Assembly: GCF_030865425.1 (NCBI RefSeq)
Contig: NZ_JAVFCB010000001.1
Span: 545,482-609,481 of the forward strand
From: Microbacterium capsulatum
GTDB lineage: Bacteria; Actinomycetota; Actinomycetes; Actinomycetales; Microbacteriaceae
Length of the DNA: 64,000 nucleotides
Direction of reading: 5' to 3'
A program made the position numbers and the translations under genes. The stretch's first letter is position 1. Each line of letters opens with the position of its first letter. Under the pieces are notes generated by a model. It worked only from the letters and a program-made list of their open reading frames with translations. It was not told where the DNA came from and made no database searches. Shown piece by piece: positions 22,369 through 30,625 of the stretch.

Positions 22369-23400
22369 ATGGACATCGAGTTCGGACTGGGAACGTTCGG
22401 CGACGTCAGCAAGGGCGCCGACGGCGAACCGCTCACCGGGGCGGAGACGATCCGCAACATCGTGGAGCAGGCGGTCCGGGCCGACGAGGTCGGCGTCGAC
22501 TACTTCGGGGTGGGGGAGCACCATCGCCACGAGTTCGCCGTGTCCAGCCCGGAGATGGTGCTCGCGGCGATCGCCTCCCGCACGAAGCGGCTGCACCTCG
22601 GCACCGCCGTCACCGTGCTCTCCTCCGACGACCCGGTGCGGGTCTACGAGCGCTTCGCGACGCTCGACGCCCTCTCGAACGGGCGCGCCGAGGTCGTCCT
22701 CGGCCGCGGTTCGTTCACCGAGTCGTTCCCGCTGTTCGGCTACGACCTGCGCGACTACGACCGTCTCTTCGAGGAGAAGCTCGAGCTCTTCGTCGAGCTG
22801 CTGAAGGAGGAGCCGGTCACGTGGCAGGGCACGGTCCGCGCCCCGCTGGAGAACGCGGACGTCTTCCCGAAGACGGAGAACGGCCTGCGCACCTGGGTCG
22901 GAGTCGGCGGATCGCCCGAGTCGGTCGTGCGCGTCGCGCGCTACGGCCTCGGCCTCACGCTCGCCATCATCGGCGGCCCCGCCGGCCGGTTCAAGCCGTT
23001 CGTCGACCTGTATCACCGCTCCACCGCCGCCTTCGGCACGACCGTGCACCCGATCTCGGTGCACTCGCCCGGGCACGTCGGCGACACCGACGACGAGGCC
23101 TGGGACGCCGTCTACGAGGGGATGGCCGCGATGAACAACACGATCGGCCGGGAGCGCGGCTGGCCCGCCTACAGCCGCGCGCGGTTCCAGAACGACGTCG
23201 GCCCGGAGGGCGCCGTGTACAGCGGATCCCCGGACCGGGTCGCGCGCAAGATCGTCGACACGGTGCGCACGCTCGGGATCGGCCGGTTCGAGCTCAAGTA
23301 CGCCACCGGGACCATGCCGCACGAGGCGATGATGCGCAGCATCGAGCTGTACGGCACCGAGGTGATTCCGCGCGTGCGGGCGATGCTCGCCGACGACTGA
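22369..23400 (+). CDS. LLM-class flavin-dependent oxidoreductase
   Basis: The 343-residue luciferase-like TIM barrel shows the family features: FGLGTFGD at the N-terminus, DYFGVGEHHRHEF near residues 44-56, HLGTAVTVLSSDDPVRVYERFATLDALSNGR and GRGSFTESFPLFG. It should use FMNH2 or a deazaflavin. The substrate (alkanes, thioesters, sugars or xenobiotics) cannot be read from the sequence. A good AAAGAGG ribosome site precedes the ATG. No partner flavin reductase lies next to it. Confidence 0.9.
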   Translation: MDIEFGLGTFGDVSKGADGEPLTGAETIRNIVEQAVRADEVGVDYFGVGEHHRHEFAVSSPEMVLAAIASRTKRLHLGTAVTVLSSDDPVRVYERFATLDALSNGRAEVVLGRGSFTESFPLFGYDLRDYDRLFEEKLELFVELLKEEPVTWQGTVRAPLENADVFPKTENGLRTWVGVGGSPESVVRVARYGLGLTLAIIGGPAGRFKPFVDLYHRSTAAFGTTVHPISVHSPGHVGDTDDEAWDAVYEGMAAMNNTIGRERGWPAYSRARFQNDVGPEGAVYSGSPDRVARKIVDTVRTLGIGRFELKYATGTMPHEAMMRSIELYGTEVIPRVRAMLADD

Positions 23401-23462
23401 GCCACCCCGCGGAACGGTCGTCGCCGAGCGATGCGCGGGACGCCCGGTCGCGGGGCGCATCG

Positions 23463-23468
23463 TAGGCT
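23463..23468 (+). promoter_or_regulatory. Leaderless -10 box for the SGNH hydrolase
   Basis: TAGGCT, six bases (GGGAGG), then the ATG at 23475. Confidence 0.5.
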
Positions 23469-23474
23469 GGGAGG

Positions 23475-24248
23475 ATGACTGCCGTCCGTTTCGTCGCCAT
23501 CGGAGACTCGTTCAGCGAGGGCGTCGGAGACGAACTGCCGGACGGCCGGGTACGCGGCTGGGCCGACATCGCCGCGCAGGGCTGGGCCGACGCACTCGGT
23601 GCACCGATCTCGTACGCGAACCTCGCCATCCGCGGCCGGCTCGCCTGGCCGGTCGTCGAGGAGCAGCTCGAGCCCGCGCTGGCGCTGAATCCCACGCACC
23701 TGTCCTTCAACGCGGGCGGCAACGACATGCTGCGTCCGAAGGCCGACATCGAGCACATTGCCGACGCCTTCACCCGCGTACTGCGCCGCTGCGACGAGAC
23801 CGGGACCACCCTGATCGTGCTGTCCGGCGCGAATCCGTCGGCGCGGCTGCCGCTGAGCGCGCTCATCCAGCGCCGCGGCGACGAGCTGTCCGCGGCCGTG
23901 CTGCGCCGGATCCAGGACCGCCCGGACGTCCTGCGGGCGCTGAACTGGCCGGATGCGGAGCTCAGCGACGCGGCGTACTGGTCGGAGGACCGGCTGCACA
24001 TGAACGCGAACGGCCACCACCGCGTCGCAGCCCGGGTGCTGGACGCCGTCGGCGTCGGCGCACCCGCGTCATGGTGGCACGCCGACTCGCTGCCCGAACA
24101 GGAGCGCCTCGGCACCGGCGCGTACTACCGCCGCCATGTCGGGCCGTGGATCCGCCGCCGGGTGACCGGCCGCTCCTCGGGGGACGGGCGCCCGCCGAAG
24201 TACGCCGACTGGATCGAGCTCGCCCCGCGGGAACCGGAACCCGCCTGA
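23475..24248 (+). CDS. SGNH/GDSL-family hydrolase
   Basis: The 257-residue esterase-like protein carries the SGNH blocks: GDSFSEG with the nucleophile S12, the block II Gly/block III GGND with N83, and DRLHMNANGH with catalytic D172 and H175. It has no signal peptide, so a cytosolic esterase/lipase role is likely. The C-terminal 60 residues (WWHADSLPEQ, YYRRHVGPWIRRR) are a basic extension seen in actinobacterial members. Convergent with the DHFR-like gene. The 109-base gap after it contains no obvious terminator. Confidence 0.9.
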   Translation: MTAVRFVAIGDSFSEGVGDELPDGRVRGWADIAAQGWADALGAPISYANLAIRGRLAWPVVEEQLEPALALNPTHLSFNAGGNDMLRPKADIEHIADAFTRVLRRCDETGTTLIVLSGANPSARLPLSALIQRRGDELSAAVLRRIQDRPDVLRALNWPDAELSDAAYWSEDRLHMNANGHHRVAARVLDAVGVGAPASWWHADSLPEQERLGTGAYYRRHVGPWIRRRVTGRSSGDGRPPKYADWIELAPREPEPA

Positions 24249-24357
24249 GCACCGGCGTCGAGCGGAGGGAAGGAACACGGATCCCGATATCGCGGCTGAC
24301 GCCGACGCCGGGTCGTGCGCCCCGGGAGCCGGCGACCCGCTGATCCGTCCCACGCCC

Positions 24358-24927
24358 TCAGTCGACGCTCGGAGGGACGAGCCGGTAGGTGAGCTCCGCG
24401 AACGGTCCGGCCTGACGCGCGCCGATCAGCTCGAGACGACGGTGGTCGAGGTCGCGGGGAAGCAGCGGCTTGCCGGCACGGAGGGTCGCAGGCGCGATGG
24501 TCACGACGATCTCGTCCAGGTGCCCGGCGTCGGCCACCTGGCCGGCGAGATCCCCGCCTCCCACGATCCAGACGTCCCGCCCACCGGCCGAGGCGACGAT
24601 GTCGTCCCAGTGATCGGCGACGGGTCCGGACACGAACCGGATGTCGGCGCCGGGAACGACCGGCAGCGAGCGGGAGGTGAACACGAAGGTCGGCCGGTCG
24701 CCGTAGAACGCCTGCCAGCGCCCGGGGTGGACGAGGAGGTCCTCCTCCCGCAGCACCCATTCGTAGGTCGAGGATCCCTCGACCAGCACGCCCATTCCCG
24801 ACATGAAGTCCGCGATGTCGGCCGTCGCCTCCTCTTGCGGTATGTCGAGCAGCCAGGCCAGCGAATCGTGCTCGTCGGCGAGGAATCCGTTGAGCGTGGC
24901 GGCGGTGTAGTAGATCGCGCGGGTCAT
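24358..24927 (-). CDS. Dihydrofolate reductase-like (RibD C-terminal) protein
   Basis: The 189-residue protein has the DHFR/RibD-C fold: YYTAATLNGFLADEHDSL near the N-terminus, GVLVEGSSTYEWVL, PTFVFTSRSLP and the NADPH-binding DVWIVGGGDLAGQ near residue 117. Proteins of this type are reductases of unknown substrate rather than true folate enzymes. The ATG at 24927 is favoured because the upstream part of the open frame is low-complexity Arg/Ala/Pro, and TACCCT sits six bases before it. Confidence 0.88.
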   Translation of the reverse strand: MTRAIYYTAATLNGFLADEHDSLAWLLDIPQEEATADIADFMSGMGVLVEGSSTYEWVLREEDLLVHPGRWQAFYGDRPTFVFTSRSLPVVPGADIRFVSGPVADHWDDIVASAGGRDVWIVGGGDLAGQVADAGHLDEIVVTIAPATLRAGKPLLPRDLDHRRLELIGARQAGPFAELTYRLVPPSVD

Positions 24928-24933
24928 CCGGGC

Positions 24934-24939
24934 AGGGTA
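24934..24939 (-). promoter_or_regulatory. Leaderless -10 box for the DHFR-like gene
   Basis: On the minus strand TACCCT is followed by six bases and the ATG at 24927. Confidence 0.4.
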
Positions 24940-25058
24940 TCGCCGGCCGCCGACATCGCGCGGGCGGAGGCCCGGGCGCGGTGCAGCTGCCCTTCCCGCG
25001 CGGTGCGCCGGGTCGGCCATGCTCCGATGCCGGGCCCGGCCTCTTAGACTTCCGTGAG

Positions 25059-25802
25059 ATGAGCGATATCGAGATGCGCGCCCTGCCGGCAGGATCCGTG
25101 GACCTGCACGACGCGAGGACGAAGCGGCGCTGGCGGGTGCAGCTCGACGCGTTCGAGATCGGCATGTTCGCCGTCACCGAGGAGCAGGTGTCGGAGCTCC
25201 TCGGGATCGCCGCGGAGCACCCCGACCGCCCCGCCGTCGACGTCTCCTGGCAGCGCGCGATCCGCTTCTGCAACGCCGCCTCGGAGTGGGAGGGGCTGGA
25301 CCCGGCGTACCGTTTCGACGGCGAGGAGGTCCGCTGGGACGTGACCGCCGACGGCTTCCGGCTGCCGACCGAGGCCGAGTGGGAGTACGCCTGCCGCGCC
25401 GGTTCGACCACACCGCATTACGGACCGCTCGGCGAGATCGCGTGGACGGCGGCCGACGGCGTTCGGCATCCGCAGCGCGTGGGGGAGCGCCTGCCCAACC
25501 TGAACGGACTGTTCGACACGCTCGGCAACGTCTGGGAGTGGTGCTGGGATCTGCTGGATCCGGCCCGGTACGGGCAGTACCGGGTGTTCCGCGGCGGCGG
25601 TTTCGCCGACGACGCGTGGAGCGTGCGCGCGTCCGTGCGCCGCGGCGGAGACCCGCGCACCGCACAGGACGATCTCGGGTTCCGGGTCGCCCGGGGCGGG
25701 TTCGACGCCGTCGACGAGGCGCAGGGCTGGTCGCTCGCCGCCGACGAGGAGCGAGCGCTGGGCGGCGGTCCGCTCCCACCCGGCTGGACGCCGCGGCGCT
25801 GA
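25059..25802 (+). CDS. SUMF1/FGE-fold protein lacking catalytic cysteines
   Basis: A 247-residue protein with the formylglycine-generating-enzyme fold: FEIGMFAVTEEQ, AVDVSWQRAIRFCNAAS, GFRLPTEAEWEYACRAG, LGNVWEWCWD and RVFRGGGF followed by LGFRVAR. True FGE needs paired cysteines after the RGGSF motif; here the segment reads ADDAWSVRASVRRGG with none, so sulfatase activation is unlikely. The fold is also used in carbohydrate-binding and ergothioneine-type enzymes. TAGACT ends eight bases before the ATG. The protein is cytosolic, convergent with the ABC permease gene, and no sulfatase is near. Confidence 0.82.
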   Translation: MSDIEMRALPAGSVDLHDARTKRRWRVQLDAFEIGMFAVTEEQVSELLGIAAEHPDRPAVDVSWQRAIRFCNAASEWEGLDPAYRFDGEEVRWDVTADGFRLPTEAEWEYACRAGSTTPHYGPLGEIAWTAADGVRHPQRVGERLPNLNGLFDTLGNVWEWCWDLLDPARYGQYRVFRGGGFADDAWSVRASVRRGGDPRTAQDDLGFRVARGGFDAVDEAQGWSLAADEERALGGGPLPPGWTPRR

Positions 25803-25832
25803 GCCGCCGCCGCCGGCACTGTCGTCACAACG

Positions 25833-26624
25833 TCAGTGCGAGTCCCAGCGGAACCAGCGGATGCCGAGGAACGAGAACACCGCGATGTAGCCGACGCAGG
25901 CGATCATCGCGTAGGTGTCCTGATCCGCCCAGCCGGTCCCCGCGGCCGCGTCCGTGAACAGGTTCATCAGGGCGCCGACCGGCGTCCATCCCGAGATCGA
26001 CTTCACGACGTCCCCGAGGATGCCGGTGCCGCCCAGCAGCCCGATCAGGACGAGAACGATGAACAGGATCCGCCCGATCGCGTTGATCGCGGAGGTGGTG
26101 CGCACGAGGGCGACGAGCGCCTGACCGAGCGAGAGGAACACGGCGGCGCCGAGGACGGCGATCCCGAGCATCAGCAGGTACTGCCCGGCGCCGAGGGTCA
26201 GCCCGTGCACGATCGCGCCCACGATGATCACGATGATCGAGCCGATCATGTTCGAGGCCACCTGCACGACCAGCCGGCTGACCATGACCGTCCAGGTCGG
26301 GGCCGGGCTCACCCGCAGCCGCTGCAGCACTCCCACCTCCCGGTCGTGCGCGAGGTTCAGGCTGTAGCCGAGCAGGCACGAGGTGACCAGTCCCAGGGTC
26401 AGCGCCAGCCCGACCACCTGGGCGCCGCCACCCAGTCTGTTCGCCTTGCCGAACGAGGTCACGACGACGATGACGACGGGCAGCAGGATGCTCAGCACCG
26501 CCGAGACGCGGCTGCGCAGCAGCACGAGCGCGTCGGCGCGGAAGAGGCTCGCCAGGGCGAGACCGACCGGCGGGCGGAGGATGCGGGCGTCCGAGGGTGC
26601 GACGCTCTCAGTCACGGATATCAC
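25833..26624 (-). CDS. ABC-2 type transporter permease
   Basis: The 263-residue membrane protein has six predicted helices (about residues 37-57, 70-92, 118-142, 150-172, 183-203, 236-254) and the ABC-2 permease motif in the NLAHDREVGVLQRLRVSP loop. It probably exports a drug, lipid or antibiotic together with the ATPase encoded just upstream. The start is GTG at 26624, which overlaps the end of the ATPase gene by 17 bases. Function beyond export is not determinable. Confidence 0.9.
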   Translation of the reverse strand: MISVTESVAPSDARILRPPVGLALASLFRADALVLLRSRVSAVLSILLPVVIVVVTSFGKANRLGGGAQVVGLALTLGLVTSCLLGYSLNLAHDREVGVLQRLRVSPAPTWTVMVSRLVVQVASNMIGSIIVIIVGAIVHGLTLGAGQYLLMLGIAVLGAAVFLSLGQALVALVRTTSAINAIGRILFIVLVLIGLLGGTGILGDVVKSISGWTPVGALMNLFTDAAAGTGWADQDTYAMIACVGYIAVFSFLGIRWFRWDSH

Positions 26625-27390
26625 TTCCCGTCAGTCCGATGAAGACGTCTTCGAGGGTCACGTCCCCGTGGGACACCTCGAGGACCCGCGGATCCTCCCG
26701 GTGCATCGCGATGAGGTCCGCCGGGGTCCCGACGGTGAGCACCGCGCCGTGGTCGATGATCGCGACCCGGTCGCACACGGCCTGGGCCTCCTCCATCGAG
26801 TGCGTTGTGAGCAGGATGCTGCTTCCGGCGCGGCGCAGCCCCTCGATCCGTCGCCAGAGCGCCCGTCTCGACTGCGGATCGAGCCCGGCGGTCGGTTCGT
26901 CCAGGAGCAGGAGCGTGGGGTCGTGGATCGTGGCGATGTAGAGCGCGAGGCGCTGCTGCTGGCCGCCGGACAGCTGCTTGAACCGCTTGCCCGACTCCTG
27001 GTCGAGACCGATCTCCCGCAGGTGCGCCGAGATCTGCGCGCGGGAGAGCCGCACCCCGTAGAGGCCGCCGAAGAGCCGCGCGATCTGCTCGATGCTCAGC
27101 TCCGGCTGGAAGCTCGACGACTGCAGCTGCACGCCCATGTGCGCCTTCGCGGAGACCGGATCCCGGCGGGCGTCGACGCCGTTGATCCGGATCTCGCCGC
27201 TGCGCGGTGCGACGAGACCCTCGATCGCACTGAGGGTGCTGGTCTTGCCCGCGCCATTGGGTCCGAGGAGGCCGAAGATCTCACCGTGCTCGATCCGCAG
27301 CGCGATCCCGGCCACGGCCACCTGGCTCCCGTAGACGACCTTCAGGTCGTGTACGCTCAACGCCGCCGGCGACTCGTCCGCTTCGCTCAT
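26608..27390 (-). CDS. ABC transporter ATP-binding protein
   Basis: The 260-residue nucleotide-binding subunit has Walker A GPNGAGKT (about residues 43-50), Q-loop region VQLQSSSF, signature LSGGQQQR, Walker B LLLLDEPTAGLD and switch TTHSMEEA. It is of the DrrA/NatA drug-export type. It overlaps the permease gene downstream. The two form a two-gene exporter operon; regulator not adjacent, though an imperfect dyad CCATAAGGC/GCCTATGG sits at 27425-27443 just upstream. Confidence 0.94.
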   Translation of the reverse strand: MSEADESPAALSVHDLKVVYGSQVAVAGIALRIEHGEIFGLLGPNGAGKTSTLSAIEGLVAPRSGEIRINGVDARRDPVSAKAHMGVQLQSSSFQPELSIEQIARLFGGLYGVRLSRAQISAHLREIGLDQESGKRFKQLSGGQQQRLALYIATIHDPTLLLLDEPTAGLDPQSRRALWRRIEGLRRAGSSILLTTHSMEEAQAVCDRVAIIDHGAVLTVGTPADLIAMHREDPRVLEVSHGDVTLEDVFIGLTGSDIRD

Positions 27391-27448
27391 GATCGTCAGT
27401 ATCCGCCCGGCGGGGGAGCAGGATCCATAAGGCGTGCCTATGGAAGTC

Positions 27449-27916
27449 CTATGAGTTTGATCGCGCGTCCTGGTCGGATGCGCCGAACTCCTCGACCAGG
27501 CCGACGATCACCCCGGCGGGGCCGCGGACGTAGCAGTAGAGCAGCAGATCGAGGTATTGCGCGATGCCGCCGACGAGCTCGGCGCCGTGGGGGCGCAGGC
27601 GGTCCATCGTGTCCTGCAGATCGTCGACGACGAACGTGAGCCGGGGGATGCCCGGCACGTTCGCGGGTGCCCACGGGGCCGGGCTGTCGGCGACCGGCCT
27701 CTGGAACGTCGAGAGCTCGATGCGGCTTCGACCGTCGGGCGTGCGCATCATAACGATGTCCGAGCGGACGTCGGTCAGCCCGACGATCCGATCGACCCAG
27801 TCGCCTTCGACGGTCGTCCGTCCCTCCGCACCGAGGCCGAGGGCTGTGAAGAACGCGACCGCGGCGTCGAGGTCCTCCACGACGAGGCCGACATGATCCA
27901 TCCTGCGCACCGTCAT
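27449..27916 (-). CDS. VOC-family (glyoxalase-like) protein
   Basis: The 155-residue protein is a single vicinal-oxygen-chelate module pair: RRMDHVGLVVEDLDAAVAFF at the start, IELSTFQRP with a putative metal Glu, and LTFVVDDLQDTMDRL beginning the second beta-alpha-beta-beta-beta unit. H8 and later acids could bind a divalent metal. Substrate unknown; fosfomycin/bleomycin resistance, lyase and dioxygenase activities all occur in the family. TAGCAT lies six bases ahead of the ATG, suggesting its own leaderless promoter. Confidence 0.85.
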   Translation of the reverse strand: MTVRRMDHVGLVVEDLDAAVAFFTALGLGAEGRTTVEGDWVDRIVGLTDVRSDIVMMRTPDGRSRIELSTFQRPVADSPAPWAPANVPGIPRLTFVVDDLQDTMDRLRPHGAELVGGIAQYLDLLLYCYVRGPAGVIVGLVEEFGASDQDARSNS

Positions 27917-27922
27917 GGCCCG

Positions 27923-27928
27923 ATGCTA
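27923..27928 (-). promoter_or_regulatory. Leaderless -10 box for the VOC gene at 27.4-27.9 kb
   Basis: TAGCAT on the minus strand, six bases, then the ATG at 27916. Confidence 0.4.
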
Positions 27929-27998
27929 ACCCGCAGCGCAGGCATCGCCCAGGGGCGATCGGCGGGCAGCCGATGCCCGGGGACGCGCACGGCGGGGA

Positions 27999-28649
27999 TC
28001 AGCGCCGGCGTTCGAGCGTGGTGGCTCCGACGTTCTCGTCGAGCCAGTCCACGAGCGGGCGGGAGGCGCGGAGCACGTCCACGATGCGGGATTCGGCCTC
28101 TGCCGTGTGCAGCCAGGTCTCCGTCGCCGGCCACTGCTTCCACGCGGCGAGATCCTTGTTGCGCAGCAGGTCGGCCCGCGGGTGATCCTTCGGGAAGCCG
28201 CGGGGCGCGGTGGCGAGACGCTCGTGCGCGATGACATCGATGCCGCCGTCGGTGAGCGTCGCGAGGATCCCCTCGAGCTCCGGTCCGGTCGTGTCGTCCG
28301 CCACGGCGGAGCGCATCCGGGCGAGCTGATCCGGTGCCATCATGTGGCAGCCCGCCCCGACGCCGATCCCGCGCGCGGAGAACTCGACGTACCCCTGCCC
28401 GAGCATGGCGCTGATCGACGTCTTGTACGGCGACTTGTCCGTGCTGAAGCGGATGTCGCGGTTCGGGCGGAAGATCTTCCCCTCGCCGAACTCGTCGGCG
28501 AGGTCCGCCAGGAGCGCCTGCATCGGCGCGAGCACCTCGTCGTCGTAGACCGGGCGGTGCTCGGTCCAGTACGCCTTGGAGTTGTCCGCCTCGAGCCCGC
28601 GATAGAAGTCGGCCGCGGCCGGCGACCAGCCGGTGAACGTGGATGCCAT
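27999..28649 (-). CDS. DUF2461 family protein
   Basis: A 216-residue DUF2461 protein (TIGR02453-like). It shows the family pattern: DFYRGLEADNSKAYWTEHRPVYDDEV near residues 14-39, GKIFRPNRDIRFSTDKSPYKT and GVGAGCHMMAPDQLARMR, with the end ATAPRGFPKDHPRADLLRNK. Function of the family is unknown. It follows the TfoX-like gene after three bases and is probably co-transcribed with it. Confidence 0.88.
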   Translation of the reverse strand: MASTFTGWSPAAADFYRGLEADNSKAYWTEHRPVYDDEVLAPMQALLADLADEFGEGKIFRPNRDIRFSTDKSPYKTSISAMLGQGYVEFSARGIGVGAGCHMMAPDQLARMRSAVADDTTGPELEGILATLTDGGIDVIAHERLATAPRGFPKDHPRADLLRNKDLAAWKQWPATETWLHTAEAESRIVDVLRASRPLVDWLDENVGATTLERRR

Positions 28650-28652
28650 GGT

Positions 28653-29027
28653 CTACGCCTTCTTCCGAGTCGCCCGCGGCTTGGGCTGCTTGGCGGGCAT
28701 CCGACCGACCTGTTCCAGGGCGATCCCGATCCATTCCGAGACCCGATCCGGCGCCTGCTGCCAGTCACGCGGCAGCGACGTGTAGCCGCCCATGGCGCGC
28801 TCGGCGGGCCCGAACGGGCCGGTGCCGGGGATCGCGGCGAGTTCGGCGACGGATTCCTCGTCGAGCAGCCGTACGCCGATGTCGTCGCCGAACAGGCCGG
28901 CGAACATGTTGCCGTTCACGAACGCGCCGAGGTTGCCGAACATGGGCTTGACCTCGACGCCGGGCGTCAAGGGGACGATCGATCGGAAGAACTCCTTGGC
29001 GTCCTCCGAGGGGCGGGGAATCTGCAT
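28653..29027 (-). CDS. TfoX N-terminal domain protein
   Basis: The 124-residue protein matches the TfoX/Sxy N-terminal domain: VKPMFGNLGAFVNGNMFAGLFGDDIGVRL at about residues 26-54 and FGPAERAMGGYTSLP. The last 20 residues are basic and Lys/Pro/Arg-rich. In gamma-proteobacteria TfoX regulates competence, but single-domain actinobacterial relatives have no proven role. Likely in operon with the DUF2461 gene. Confidence 0.87.
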   Translation of the reverse strand: MQIPRPSEDAKEFFRSIVPLTPGVEVKPMFGNLGAFVNGNMFAGLFGDDIGVRLLDEESVAELAAIPGTGPFGPAERAMGGYTSLPRDWQQAPDRVSEWIGIALEQVGRMPAKQPKPRATRKKA

Positions 29028-29111
29028 AGCTCAGTTATCTCACGCTCCAGCCCGAGGGGGAACGGTCCGTCCGCGGGAATTCCGGCATGGCGGTGCGCGG
29101 GCGGACCGACG

Positions 29112-30377
29112 TCACGGTCTGCGACGCGCCCACCCGGGTGCCCGTTCGGGCCGCGGACCGACGCCGATGAGCAGCGCGGGGATCGCGGTGAGGATCGGGA
29201 CACGCCGGAGGAGGGCCACGAGCCGGGCCGATGGTCGGATCGTCGCGCCGTCGAGCGCGGGCATCACGACCCGTGCGTGCAGGAGCCGCTGCATGCCCTG
29301 GATGACGATGGTCGGGAACATCCGGCGTCGTTGCACCCGAGCCAGGATGCGGCCGGATCGCGGTCCGGCGAGGAGTCCGTTCCGCAGGGGAGTGGCGAGC
29401 AGCCGCGCGGTCGCCACCGCGTCCTGGACCGCGAGGTTGATCCCCACGCCGCCGACGGGGGACATCGCGTGCGCGGCATCCCCGATGCAGAGGACGCCGT
29501 TCGCGTGCCAGCGACGCAGCCGGTCGAGGCGCACGTCGAGGTGCTTCACGTCGTCCATCGAGGCGATCGAACCGACGTAGTCCTTGAGCTCGGGGAGGAG
29601 CTCCGCCGTCTGCGACCGCAACGCCTCGATGCCGCGTGCGCGCACCTCGGCGTCGGTGCCCTTCTTCCCGATCGCCGCGATCTGCACGTACCCCTCGCGC
29701 GGGATCGCGATGGCCCCGTGTCCGCCCTTCATCCGCGGCAGCAGGGATTCGCCGAGCCGGCCGGGCGTGTCGACCCGGTACCACCACACGTCGAAGCCGA
29801 TCGGGAACTCCTGCGTGGGGAACCCGACGGCGCGGCGGACGGTGGACCAGCGTCCGTCGCAGGCGACCGTGAGGTCGGCCAGGATCCGTCCGGTGCCGCC
29901 CGGCGAGGAGTACTCGACGCCGTTCACCCTGCCACCGCCGCGGACCACGCCGGTCGCCTCGTGCTCGGTGAGCAGGGTGAAGCCGGGCTCGGCGGCCGCG
30001 GCCTCGGCGAGCAGGTCGAGCAGGTCCCACTGCGGGACCATCGCGATATATCGGTGTCGCAGGGGGAGTCGGGTGATGTCCGCCAGCACGACGTCCTCGC
30101 CGTCCTGCCCGGGGAACGCCACCCGGCCGATGAGCGACTGCGGGATCCGGTCGAACCGATCGAACAGCCCGAGATCGTCGAGGAGCGCCAGCGTCGTCGG
30201 GTGCACGGTGTCACCGCGGAAGTCACGGAGGAAATCGGCGTGCTTCTCGAGCACGGTCACGGCGACCCCGGCGCGGGCGAGCAGCAGCCCGAGGACGAGA
30301 CCGGCCGGCCCGCCGCCCACGATCACCACCGTCGTGCGCCGCGGCGCGCCGTCCATCGATGCTGCAGCGTTCGACAT
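29112..30377 (-). CDS. FAD-dependent aromatic-type monooxygenase
   Basis: The 421-residue flavoprotein begins with VVIVGGGPAGLVLGLLLARAG (FAD Rossmann motif, about residues 17-36), has the VACDGRWSTVRRAVG DG motif mid-protein and GVLCIGDAAHAMSPVGGVGINLAVQDA, the GD motif of class A flavoprotein monooxygenases (PheA/UbiH type). The C-terminal region (ILTAIPALLIGVG) is hydrophobic and may touch the membrane. Substrate unknown. I prefer the ATG at 30377, which has GGAGG eight bases upstream, over the in-frame ATG at 30398. It is divergent from the nitrate transporter. Confidence 0.88.
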   Translation of the reverse strand: MSNAAASMDGAPRRTTVVIVGGGPAGLVLGLLLARAGVAVTVLEKHADFLRDFRGDTVHPTTLALLDDLGLFDRFDRIPQSLIGRVAFPGQDGEDVVLADITRLPLRHRYIAMVPQWDLLDLLAEAAAAEPGFTLLTEHEATGVVRGGGRVNGVEYSSPGGTGRILADLTVACDGRWSTVRRAVGFPTQEFPIGFDVWWYRVDTPGRLGESLLPRMKGGHGAIAIPREGYVQIAAIGKKGTDAEVRARGIEALRSQTAELLPELKDYVGSIASMDDVKHLDVRLDRLRRWHANGVLCIGDAAHAMSPVGGVGINLAVQDAVATARLLATPLRNGLLAGPRSGRILARVQRRRMFPTIVIQGMQRLLHARVVMPALDGATIRPSARLVALLRRVPILTAIPALLIGVGPRPERAPGWARRRP

Positions 30378-30542
30378 GTCACGTGCCTCCGTCCGCATGG
30401 AGTCGAGCCGGTCGCGCGCGCGAGGGCGGTCACCGCGTCACGCGGATCACACTACGCCGGACGGGAACGACCAGCACGAGAACCGCGACAGATGCGGCGC
30501 ACGCGGCACCTCACAGCAGCACGCCCCGTCGGAGAGGAGTTC

Positions 30543-30580
30543 GACACGCAGTCGTTACGGTGCGCGCGAAAGTCGGAAAC
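30543..30580 (+). promoter_or_regulatory. Weak GlnR-like phased half-sites before narK
   Basis: GACAC (30543), GTTAC (30554) and GAAAC (30576) lie on an 11-bp phase, but the element at the intervening position (CGCGA) does not fit the GTnAC-n6-GAAAC pattern. TAGCGT at 30591-30596 may be the -10, with GGGAGG before the narK ATG. Much weaker than the boxes near nirB. Confidence 0.25.
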
Positions 30581-30625
30581 ACGGAGTTCCTAGCGTGGTC
30601 GCACACGCAACCCTGGGAGGTCCGC

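Noticed and set aside
30543..30580. Full GlnR box before narK
   Set aside because: Only some half-sites are in phase and the GAAAC partner of GTTAC is missing at the right distance; listed only as a weak candidate.
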